A stretch of 60,653 nt of DNA, from positions 1-60,653 of the forward strand of contig NZ_JAJEQX010000026.1 of assembly GCF_020687545.1 (NCBI RefSeq). The letters are read 5' to 3'. Shown here in pieces: positions 25,828 to 33,645 of this stretch; position 1 is the stretch's first letter, and each line of letters begins with the position of its first letter. The notes under the pieces were generated by a model. The model saw only the letters and a program-made list of their open reading frames with translations, ran no database searches and had not been told where the DNA came from. The position numbers and the translations under genes were made by a program. This DNA comes from Ruminococcus turbiniformis. GTDB lineage: Bacteria; Bacillota; Clostridia; Lachnospirales; Lachnospiraceae.

Positions 25828-26994
25828 ATGATACAGGACACAAAAAAAGACAAAAAGATATACCCGAGAATCCTTGCGGCAGCAGTGCTTCTCATACTCA
25901 GCGCTGCCCTGATGATTCTCTCGGCTCAGGCGCCGGATTTTGCGGAGTGGTATTCGGAGCATATTTATCCGGTTTTTGTCGGCAGCCTGGGGCGGATCTT
26001 GGGCGTGTTCCCGTTCTCCGTATCGGAGATCTGCCTGTATCTTCTTCTTGCTGCGCTGATCGTGTCGCTCTGCGTTCTTGCCGTCCGGGTGGTCCGGGCG
26101 CTGGCAGGGAAAGGAGTCCTGTCTGAAGAAAACATTTCGGCAGAGACGCGGGGGACGGAAAAAGGTCTGCGGTCTGCGGCAGTGATAAGAGCTGTGACCG
26201 CATGGGTTTCCGGAATCCTTCTTGCAGCGGGCATTCTTGCCTTCCTCTATACGGTATGCTGCGGAATCAACTATCACCGCAGATCGTTTTCCGAGGAGGA
26301 AGGGATTATTACATATAACTATACGGCGGAAGAGCTAAAGGAAGTCTGCCTCTGGCTGACGGAGGGAGTCAACAGCCTTGCGGATGAAGTGAGCCGTGAT
26401 GAAAACGGAGTCATGCGGCTTGACGCTCCGGAAGGGGAAGGCACGGTGGACGCCATGTATTCTCTGGCGGAAGAATTTTCAGCGCTGGAGGGCTATTATC
26501 CGCAGCCGAAGAAGATCATCGTGTCAGAGATTCTTTCCTATCAGAGTCTGACCGGGGTCTATTCCCCGTTTACAGTGGAAGCCAACTATAACGGGGACAT
26601 GACCGCGTATAACATCCCTTTTACAACCTGTCATGAACTCTCCCACTTAAGAGGGTTTATGCAGGAGCAGGAGGCGAATTTCATCGCATTTCTGGCGTGC
26701 ATCGGCTCAGACCGGACGGACTTTCAGTACAGCGGCTATTTGTCCGGCTGGGTGTACTGTATGAATGCCCTGTACCGCGCGGACTATGAGAGCTGGCAGG
26801 AAGTAAGAGCGCTTCTTGATACGGCTGCGGATCCGGATCTGGCGGCGAACAATGCGTTCTGGGCTTCGTACAGGGGCCCGGTATCCGAGACTGCCCGGCG
26901 GGTGAACGATACATATCTGAAAGCCAACGGTCAGGCGGACGGCGTGCAGAGCTATGACCGGATGGTGGATCTGATTGTGGCTTATTTCGAGTAA
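25828..26994 (+). CDS. DUF3810 family membrane protein with HExxH motif
   Basis: A 388-residue membrane protein starting 7 bp after the GH3 stop. Three hydrophobic spans occupy the first 150 residues (ILAAAVLLILSAALMIL; ICLYLLLAALIVSLCVLAV; VSGILLAAGILAFLYTV). A soluble region follows with the zinc-protease-like motif TTCHELSHLRGFMQEQEANF, where HELSH fits HExxH and the downstream Glu could be the third ligand. The family is annotated only as DUF3810; peptidase activity is inferred. Transcription is probably from the GH3 promoter. Confidence 0.8.
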   Translation: MIQDTKKDKKIYPRILAAAVLLILSAALMILSAQAPDFAEWYSEHIYPVFVGSLGRILGVFPFSVSEICLYLLLAALIVSLCVLAVRVVRALAGKGVLSEENISAETRGTEKGLRSAAVIRAVTAWVSGILLAAGILAFLYTVCCGINYHRRSFSEEEGIITYNYTAEELKEVCLWLTEGVNSLADEVSRDENGVMRLDAPEGEGTVDAMYSLAEEFSALEGYYPQPKKIIVSEILSYQSLTGVYSPFTVEANYNGDMTAYNIPFTTCHELSHLRGFMQEQEANFIAFLACIGSDRTDFQYSGYLSGWVYCMNALYRADYESWQEVRALLDTAADPDLAANNAFWASYRGPVSETARRVNDTYLKANGQADGVQSYDRMVDLIVAYFE

Positions 26995-27001
26995 TTGACA
27001 A

Positions 27002-27030
27002 TTTACTCCTTTTCTGAAATATGCTAAAAT
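27002..27030 (+). promoter_or_regulatory. promoter of the hydratase gene
   Basis: TTTACT (27002-27007), 17-bp spacer and TAAAAT (27025-27030) preceded by TGC (extended -10). A TTGACA at 26995-27000 lies too far upstream for this -10 unless TATGCT (27020-27025, spacer 19) is used. Confidence 0.5.
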
Positions 27031-27097
27031 AGCACTGTTAAGCACATGGAGACAGTGTGGTTATTTAAAGTAAGAAAATCAATTAAGGAGGCTTCAC

Positions 27098-29371
27098 ATG
27101 ATCAAATTATATGACAATGGCGTCTATCTTTTAAACGGCGCCGAGATAGTCGAAGATACAGGAAACGTGCAGGTTCCTCTTTCAAAGGAAGAAGCCGCTC
27201 AGAATACGATGGCATACGGCATCTTAAAAGAGCACAATACTTCAGGAAACATGAACAACCTGCAGATCAAGTTTGACAAGCTTACATCCCACGATATTAC
27301 GTTTGTCGGTATCATCCAGACAGCGCGCGCGTCGGGGCTGGAGAAATTCCCGATTCCCTACGTGCTGACGAACTGCCATAACAGTCTCTGCGCAGTGGGC
27401 GGTACGATCAATGAGGATGACCACATGTTCGGTCTGACATGTGCGAAGAAATACGGCGGCGTCTATGTTCCGCCTCATCAGGCAGTCATTCATCAGTTTG
27501 CCCGCGAGATGCTTGCAGGCGGCGGAAAGATGATTCTCGGATCTGACAGCCACACCCGCTACGGAGCGCTCGGAACGATGGCGATGGGCGAGGGCGGACC
27601 GGAGCTTGTAAAACAGCTTCTCAACAGAACGTACGACATCAAAATGCCGGGCGTGATCGCGATCTACCTGGACGGAGAGCCGATGAAAGGCGTCGGACCG
27701 CAGGATGTTGCCCTTGCGATTATCGGTGCAACATTTAAAAATGGCTATGTAAACAATAAAGTGATGGAATTTGTCGGACCGGGCGTGAAGAAGTTAAGCG
27801 CTGACTTCCGTATCGGCATCGATGTCATGACGACAGAGACAACCTGTCTGTCCTCGATCTGGACAACCGATGAGACGATCGAAGAGTTCTACGAGATTCA
27901 CGGAAGAAAAGGCGACTACAAAGAGCTGAACCCGGGAGCGGTTACATACTACGACGGCTGTGTGTATGTGAACTTAAGCGAGATCAAACCGATGATCGCG
28001 ATGCCGTTCCACCCGAGCAACGTCTACACAATCGATGAGCTGAACGCAAACCTGAAAGATATCCTTCACGATGTGGAGCAGAAAGCGCTCGTAAGCCTGG
28101 ACGGCGCGGTGGAATATTCCCTTCAGGACAAGATCCGTGACGGAAAGCTCTATGTAGAGCAGGGAATTATCGCAGGATGCGCGGGCGGCGGATTTGAAAA
28201 TATCTGCGCGGCAGCCGACATCATTAAAGGACACAATATCGGCTCCGACGCGTTTACTTTCAGCGTGTACCCGGCAAGTATGCCGATCTATATGGAACTT
28301 GTGAAGAACGGCGCGGTAGCCGATCTGATGGAGGCGGGAACCGTTGTGAAGACTGCATTCTGCGGACCGTGCTTCGGCGCGGGAGACACACCGGCGAACA
28401 ATGCCTTCTCCATCCGTCACACAACGAGAAACTTCCCGAACCGTGAGGGAAGCAAGCTTCAGAGCGGACAGATCTCTTCCGTTGCGCTTATGGATGCGCG
28501 TTCTATCGCGGCTACGGCTGCAAACAAGGGATACCTCACACCGGCTACGGCTATGGATGTGGAGTACAAGGGACAGAAATATCACTTTGACAGCAACATT
28601 TACGCAAACCGCGTGTTTGACAGCCACGGCGTGGCAGATCCGGACGTTGAAATTCAGTTCGGCCCGAACATCAAAGACTGGCCGGCGATGTCTGCGCTGC
28701 CGGAGAATCTGATCGTGAAAGTGGTATCCGAGATCCATGATCCGGTTACAACGACAGACGAGCTGATTCCGTCAGGAGAGACTTCCTCCTACCGTTCCAA
28801 CCCGCTGGGACTTGCAGAGTTCGCGCTCTCAAGAAAAGATCCGGCATACGTTGGAAGAGCGAAAGAAGTGCAGAAAGCACAGAAAGCCATCGAGGCAGAT
28901 ACATGTCCGCTGGATGCCCTTGAAGAGCTTAAGCCTGTAATGGAGACGATCCAGAAGACATATCCGGAAGTTGGAAGAGGAAACATCGGCGTCGGCAGCA
29001 CCATCTTTGCGGTGAAGCCGGGAGACGGTTCCGCCCGTGAGCAGGCGGCGTCCTGCCAGAAAGTACTCGGCGGATGGGCGAATATCGCCATCGAGTACGC
29101 GACGAAGCGCTATCGTTCCAACCTGATTAACTGGGGAATGCTTCCGTTCCTCACAGACGCTGACCACGAGCATCTTCCGTTTAAGAACGGAGACTATATC
29201 TTCGTTCCGGACGTGAGAAAAGCGGTGGAAGAGAAAGCGGACGTCATCAAGGCGTATGTTGTCGGAGATGACTTAAAGGAAATCGATCTCCGTCTCGGCG
29301 ATCTCACAGACGCGGAGAGACAGATCATTCTGGACGGCTGCCTGATTAACTATTACAAGGCGGCGAAGTAA
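27098..29371 (+). CDS. aconitase-family hydratase
   Basis: A 757-residue protein of the aconitase superfamily, close in length to the uncharacterised E. coli hydratase YbhJ. The three [4Fe-4S] cysteines are at C361 (AGCAGGGFE), C422 and C425 (FCGPCFG), almost the spacing of mitochondrial aconitase (358, 421, 424 from memory). The N-terminal part has [13 protein letters not shown] and [20 protein letters not shown]; the swivel domain follows from about residue 540. It is monocistronic with a strong AAGGAGG. Aconitate hydratase is possible, but no citrate synthase or isocitrate dehydrogenase gene is near, so the substrate is left open. Confidence 0.85.
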   Translation: MIKLYDNGVYLLNGAEIVEDTGNVQVPLSKEEAAQNTMAYGILKEHNTSGNMNNLQIKFDKLTSHDITFVGIIQTARASGLEKFPIPYVLTNCHNSLCAVGGTINEDDHMFGLTCAKKYGGVYVPPHQAVIHQFAREMLAGGGKMILGSDSHTRYGALGTMAMGEGGPELVKQLLNRTYDIKMPGVIAIYLDGEPMKGVGPQDVALAIIGATFKNGYVNNKVMEFVGPGVKKLSADFRIGIDVMTTETTCLSSIWTTDETIEEFYEIHGRKGDYKELNPGAVTYYDGCVYVNLSEIKPMIAMPFHPSNVYTIDELNANLKDILHDVEQKALVSLDGAVEYSLQDKIRDGKLYVEQGIIAGCAGGGFENICAAADIIKGHNIGSDAFTFSVYPASMPIYMELVKNGAVADLMEAGTVVKTAFCGPCFGAGDTPANNAFSIRHTTRNFPNREGSKLQSGQISSVALMDARSIAATAANKGYLTPATAMDVEYKGQKYHFDSNIYANRVFDSHGVADPDVEIQFGPNIKDWPAMSALPENLIVKVVSEIHDPVTTTDELIPSGETSSYRSNPLGLAEFALSRKDPAYVGRAKEVQKAQKAIEADTCPLDALEELKPVMETIQKTYPEVGRGNIGVGSTIFAVKPGDGSAREQAASCQKVLGGWANIAIEYATKRYRSNLINWGMLPFLTDADHEHLPFKNGDYIFVPDVRKAVEEKADVIKAYVVGDDLKEIDLRLGDLTDAERQIILDGCLINYYKAAK

Positions 29372-29435
29372 GACAGACGGATTTGGGCGGGGAATATTTC
29401 CGCCGGCCAAAGTGACAGTACTTTTTTATTATAAT

Positions 29436-29466
29436 AGGAGCCAGGTCTGGGTAAGGCCTGGCTCCT
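29436..29466. other. perfect 10-bp hairpin after the hydratase gene
   Basis: AGGAGCCAGG (29436-29445) and CCTGGCTCCT (29457-29466) form a perfect stem around an 11-nt loop. A T-run lies on the 5' side but none directly follows, so it is not a standard terminator. It may protect the mRNA 3' end or act in the long leader of the sigma-factor gene. No gene is seen between 29372 and 29638. Confidence 0.4.
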
Positions 29467-29638
29467 GGTGTCAATTCTTATATAATTAATATAAATTATC
29501 CGGAAAAATAAAAATTCCATGCAACAAATTCCCATTGCAGAGACTCTTATATATACCAGAATAAAAATATATATCAGTACAAAAATGATCGGATTCTGTC
29601 AGCAGTGCGCGGCCACGGCACGAGAGGAGGGGGTGCAG

Positions 29639-30169
29639 ATGTACGATTACGAGAACAGTCCGGAACATGAGCTGATCCGGAGAGCGAAGAGGGGAGACGC
29701 AGAGGCGTTTTCACAGCTTTATGCAGAGATTTACAAAGATCTGTATAAGTTTGCCCTGTATGTGACACAGCATCCGCAGGATGCAGAGGATGCTGTGAGC
29801 GAGACGATTATATCCGCATTTGAAAATATCAGAAGCCTAAAGAAAGAAAATTCTTTCAAAAGTTGGATTTTTACAATCCTCAACCATAGGTGTAAGAAAG
29901 TAATCCGAAACAGTCACCGGGAATTTTCCATTTCTGACCAGGAAGAAACAGCCGATCCGGAGCCGGACTATGCCCAGCAGCATGACGTGCGGAGCGCATT
30001 TAATTCACTGGATGAGGAAGAACGGATGATTGTGGCGTTTTCTGTATTCGGAGGCTACCAGAGCGATGAGATTGCAGGAATGCTGGACAGAAACGCGGCA
30101 ACGGTCCGCTCGCGTAAGAGCAGAGCGCTTGAAAAAATGCGGGCGATTCTCGAAAGAGCCGACGGATAG
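29639..30169 (+). CDS. ECF-type RNA polymerase sigma factor
   Basis: A 176-residue sigma-70 family protein. The start at 29639 follows GAGGAGG (29624-29630); an in-frame ATG at 29519 lacks a ribosome site. Region 2 is seen in AFSQLYAEIYKDLYKFALYVTQHPQDAEDAVSETIISAFENI. Region 4 is seen in LDEEERMIVAFSVFGGYQSDEIAGMLDRNAATVRSRKSRALEKM. It ends 12 bp before a gene for a membrane-anchored beta-propeller, whose cytoplasmic N-terminus probably holds this sigma factor. Target promoters are unknown. Confidence 0.9.
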   Translation: MYDYENSPEHELIRRAKRGDAEAFSQLYAEIYKDLYKFALYVTQHPQDAEDAVSETIISAFENIRSLKKENSFKSWIFTILNHRCKKVIRNSHREFSISDQEETADPEPDYAQQHDVRSAFNSLDEEERMIVAFSVFGGYQSDEIAGMLDRNAATVRSRKSRALEKMRAILERADG

Positions 30170-30181
30170 GAGGGACGGAGC

Positions 30182-32275
30182 ATGGAAGACAGGGAATTGA
30201 AAAATATAGATGGGAATGTGGATGAAAAATGGGAAGAAACTCTGGAAGAAAAACTGCGCAGAAGTGCCGACGACGTCAAGATTCCGGTAACGCTTGAGCC
30301 AAAGACCGTCACAGAGATACTGAGGAAGAGAAGAAAAGAGAGACTGCGAAAATATGCAGTCCGTTTTGCCGGAGCTGCAGCGGCCGCCTGCGTCTGTATA
30401 GCAGTCGGGATCAGCTCGGGATATCTGAATTATGGAGAGGATACGGAGGGCGGCCGTGTCGCTTCTTCGGAGACCGACGCGGCCTCATCTTCTGCGGCTG
30501 GTACATCGGGAACAGCAGGACAGGGTCAGACAGAAGAGACGGGAGCGGCCGCAGATTCGGGAAAGATCGCCGCAGCGTCTGATTATGATGAGATCTACGA
30601 ATATATTCAGGAGCAGCAGAAACAGTACGAGACACAGGCTGAAGTCTATTCGGACGGGACGATGGACGGCGCATCCGCATCTTCCGGTGCAGGAAACGGC
30701 GGGGCGGTGAGAGAGGAAAGTGCTTCTGACTCTGCGGGAAGCGGACAGACCGATACAGGTTCCTATTCAGATACGAATGTCCGCGAACAGGGAGTCGGCG
30801 AGGCAGACGCGGTCAAGACGGACGGGCAGAATCTCTATATCCAAAACGGACAGAAAGTAAGTATTGTCGGGATCGGTACAGAAGAGATGGAAGCCCTCTC
30901 GGAGATCCGCCTGGAAGACGACTGCTATATCAGTGAGATTTACGTGGAAGAAGGAAAGCTTGTCGTGCTTTATACCCGTTCGGAATATAACGAAGGCGAT
31001 GAGGGATACGGGTATTACACCGACTATACATGTGCGGACGTTTATGACGTGTCCAGCCCGGCGGAGCCGGAAAAGATCACCACGGTATCCCAGAGCGGAT
31101 ATTATGATACCATGCGTGCGAAGGACGGCTATATTTATATTCTGAGCCGTTTCTATGCAGACGCAGCAGCGCCCCGATCCGGAATATCGGCGTATGTTCC
31201 GGAGGCAGGCGGAGATCTGATTGCAGCAGAGAATATTTACATGCCTCAAGGGCGGATGGGAAGCGAGTACACAGTGATTACCTCCTTCTCCCTGGAAAAT
31301 CCGGAGGAGAGAACAGACAGCAAGGCCGTGTTCGGAACCGGCGGGATCTACTATGTGAGCAGTGAAAACATTTATATCACGGAGTCGCTTTATGGAGAAA
31401 ATGACGCGGATGTGACGCAGACGTCTATCCGGAAAGTTTCATACAGCGACGGAATACTTGAGGGTGTGGCTCAGACGAAGATTGACGGCACGCTGAATGA
31501 TTCCTTCAGTATCGACGAGTATGAAGGATATCTCCGGCTTGTGACGACCGTGACGCCTGTGAATAACAATGTGGGAATCCAGCCGTTTTACAGTCTGGAT
31601 GACAGTACTTCCAGTGATACTGCGGAAGCAGTTGATACGAATTCGCTCTATGTTCTGGACGAAAATCTTGAGATCACCGGGGAGATCCGGAACATGGCGC
31701 CCGACGAGAGGGTGTATTCCGCCAGGTTTATGGGAGAGACCGGATATTTTGTGACGTTTAAGGAGACAGACCCGCTGTTTTCAGCGGATCTCTCAGACCC
31801 GGCAAATCCGGATATCATCGGTTCCCTGAAGATACCGGGATTTTCAGAGTATCTCCATCCGTACGGCGATGGCAGGCTGCTCGGAATCGGAATGGACGTG
31901 GATGAAGAGATGGTGACAACCGATGGCGTGAAGCTCTCCATGTTTGACATCTCAGATCCATCTGACGTCAAAGAACTCTCCATGTATATTCTTGAGGATA
32001 CGTACAGCACAGATGTGGCTTATAACTACAAGGCGGTATTCGTCGATGTGGAGAAAAACCTCTTCGGGTTTATGGCATATGGGAACACCCCCGTTTACCA
32101 TGTATTTTCCTTTGATGAGGAGAACGGATTTCAGGAGGTGTTCTCAAGAGAAATGCCCGGGTACGGAGATGTGCGCGGCCTCTATTCCGGGGACAGGTTT
32201 TACCTGGTTACAGGAAATACGGTGGAAGCCTACACACTCTCCGATTTCCGGAAGATCGATGATATCGTACTGTAA
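30182..32275 (+). CDS. membrane-anchored beta-propeller protein, probable anti-sigma partner
   Basis: A 697-residue protein. The cytoplasmic N-terminus (about 1-60) is charged and helical (WEETLEEKLRRSADDVKIP). One membrane span follows (about 62-82). Then comes a 110-residue Ser/Ala/Gly/Thr/Gln-rich linker and an extracellular beta-propeller of the PF09826 type (about 195-697; DAVKTDGQNLYIQNGQKVSIV marks its start). An AGGAGGG site precedes the start, 12 bp after the sigma gene. This layout suggests an anti-sigma factor whose propeller senses an extracellular ligand or stress, but no recognised zinc-finger anti-sigma motif is present. Confidence 0.82.
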   Translation: MEDRELKNIDGNVDEKWEETLEEKLRRSADDVKIPVTLEPKTVTEILRKRRKERLRKYAVRFAGAAAAACVCIAVGISSGYLNYGEDTEGGRVASSETDAASSSAAGTSGTAGQGQTEETGAAADSGKIAAASDYDEIYEYIQEQQKQYETQAEVYSDGTMDGASASSGAGNGGAVREESASDSAGSGQTDTGSYSDTNVREQGVGEADAVKTDGQNLYIQNGQKVSIVGIGTEEMEALSEIRLEDDCYISEIYVEEGKLVVLYTRSEYNEGDEGYGYYTDYTCADVYDVSSPAEPEKITTVSQSGYYDTMRAKDGYIYILSRFYADAAAPRSGISAYVPEAGGDLIAAENIYMPQGRMGSEYTVITSFSLENPEERTDSKAVFGTGGIYYVSSENIYITESLYGENDADVTQTSIRKVSYSDGILEGVAQTKIDGTLNDSFSIDEYEGYLRLVTTVTPVNNNVGIQPFYSLDDSTSSDTAEAVDTNSLYVLDENLEITGEIRNMAPDERVYSARFMGETGYFVTFKETDPLFSADLSDPANPDIIGSLKIPGFSEYLHPYGDGRLLGIGMDVDEEMVTTDGVKLSMFDISDPSDVKELSMYILEDTYSTDVAYNYKAVFVDVEKNLFGFMAYGNTPVYHVFSFDEENGFQEVFSREMPGYGDVRGLYSGDRFYLVTGNTVEAYTLSDFRKIDDIVL

Positions 32276-32293
32276 ACATCCCGGCACGGGAAA

Positions 32294-33214
32294 TCAGAAT
32301 CCGCCTTTTTTCTTCACTATGTAGATAGGACGCTTTTTGCTTTCCATATAGTCTTTCGAGACATACTGTCCCAGGAGAGATAAAAAGATCATCTGGATTC
32401 CGTTGAGCAGAAGGATCAGGCTGACAAGCATGGGAACCACAGTGAGCCCTCCGCCAAAGAGTACAGACAATACCACTGTCAGCACGGCGGCGGCAATCAG
32501 GAGGGCTCCGACCGCTCCCGGCATTGCCGCAGGCACGGTCGAAAATGACAGTATGCCGTCGACGGCATACCGGAACAGAGAGCGGAAGGACCACTTGGAT
32601 TCTCCGGCGGAGCGCTCGATATTGCGGAACGGAATCCATTTTGTATCAAAGCCGACAAACGAGAAAATTCCTTTCATATACCGGTTGTATTCCTTAAGTT
32701 CCAGGATGGAATCAGCCATCGCCCGGTTCATCATCCGGAAGTCTCCTTTCCCGTCGCCCATGTCAAGATGGCAGAAGCGGCGGATGATGCGGTAAAACGT
32801 ACGGGACAGGAGCGATCTCAGTTTCCCGTCCCCTTCTCTTCCTTCCCGGAGTCCGGCACAGCAGTCATAATTCTCCGTTTTGAGAACATGATACATTTCT
32901 TTCAGAAGTTCCGGCGGGTGCTGCAAATCAGCGTCCATAAAGACGCAGTAATCTCCGGACGCGTTCTGGAGCCCTGCGTACATGGCGGCTTCTTTTCCGA
33001 AATTTCTTGAAAACGAAAGGTAGCGGCACCGGCTGTCTGATGCGGTCAGTCCGGAGAGAATCTCTGCCGTGCGGTCACAGCTTCCGTCATCTACGAAGAT
33101 AAACTCACATTGTGCGCCGGGAATATCATCTGCTGTTTCAGATACGGCCCGATAGAAGTCCGGAAGCGCTTTTTCTTCATTATAGCAGGGAACAATGATA
33201 CTTATTTTATCCAT
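32294..33214 (-). CDS. GtrB/CsbB-like family 2 glycosyltransferase
   Basis: A 306-residue membrane glycosyltransferase. The GT-A domain starts ISIIVPCYNEEKALPDFY, with the nucleotide-sugar motifs FVDDGSCDRT and the DXD-like MDADLQHPPE. Two C-terminal membrane spans follow (about 230-285). Such enzymes load a sugar onto undecaprenyl phosphate. Its ATG overlaps the end of the GtrA gene by 8 nt. With GtrA (flippase) and YfhO (transferase) it forms the three-part system known to decorate lipoteichoic or wall teichoic acid in B. subtilis and Listeria. The sugar is unknown. Confidence 0.88.
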   Translation of the reverse strand: MDKISIIVPCYNEEKALPDFYRAVSETADDIPGAQCEFIFVDDGSCDRTAEILSGLTASDSRCRYLSFSRNFGKEAAMYAGLQNASGDYCVFMDADLQHPPELLKEMYHVLKTENYDCCAGLREGREGDGKLRSLLSRTFYRIIRRFCHLDMGDGKGDFRMMNRAMADSILELKEYNRYMKGIFSFVGFDTKWIPFRNIERSAGESKWSFRSLFRYAVDGILSFSTVPAAMPGAVGALLIAAAVLTVVLSVLFGGGLTVVPMLVSLILLLNGIQMIFLSLLGQYVSKDYMESKKRPIYIVKKKGGF

Positions 33215-33599
33215 GACAGACTGCCTCCTTTTTAAAGATTCTGTATTTGCTGAGAAGATAGTTTCCGGTTACAGTGACTGCGCTGACGATAAGCTTGGCG
33301 GGAAACGGAGCGAGCTTCAGTTCGTCGATCAGAAGCCACAGAAGCAGATTCTCCGTCAGAAGCGTGAGGAAACGAAGTCCCACAAAGGACGCAAGCTCGG
33401 CTGTCATTCGGTTCCGGGAGCGGAATACCCACCGGCGGTTCAGAATATATGCTGTAATAACCGCTCCAGCCCACGCCGCGCTGTTTGCGGCAAGCCATGG
33501 GACTTCTAAAAACAGAAGTCCCGCATACAGTACATAATTTGCGGCGGTAGTTATGCCTCCGCTGACCAGATAAGTGATAAATTCTTTTTTATGATTCAT
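33207..33599 (-). CDS. GtrA family polyprenyl-phosphosugar flippase
   Basis: A 130-residue protein with four predicted spans. Family marks are FITYLVSGGITTAANYVLY and AYILNRRWVFRSRNRM. It is thought to flip the lipid-linked sugar made by the downstream GT2 enzyme. It lies 46 bp after the YfhO gene and overlaps the GT2 gene by 8 nt on the same strand. Confidence 0.88.
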   Translation of the reverse strand: MNHKKEFITYLVSGGITTAANYVLYAGLLFLEVPWLAANSAAWAGAVITAYILNRRWVFRSRNRMTAELASFVGLRFLTLLTENLLLWLLIDELKLAPFPAKLIVSAVTVTGNYLLSKYRIFKKEAVCHG

Positions 33600-33645
33600 A
33601 AATATCCCCTTCTTTCATTTCCATTTATTTTCCGTTCTCTGCTTT

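Noticed and set aside
27974..28738. A 254-codon minus-strand frame within the hydratase gene
   Set aside because: It is a shadow frame antisense to the aconitase core.
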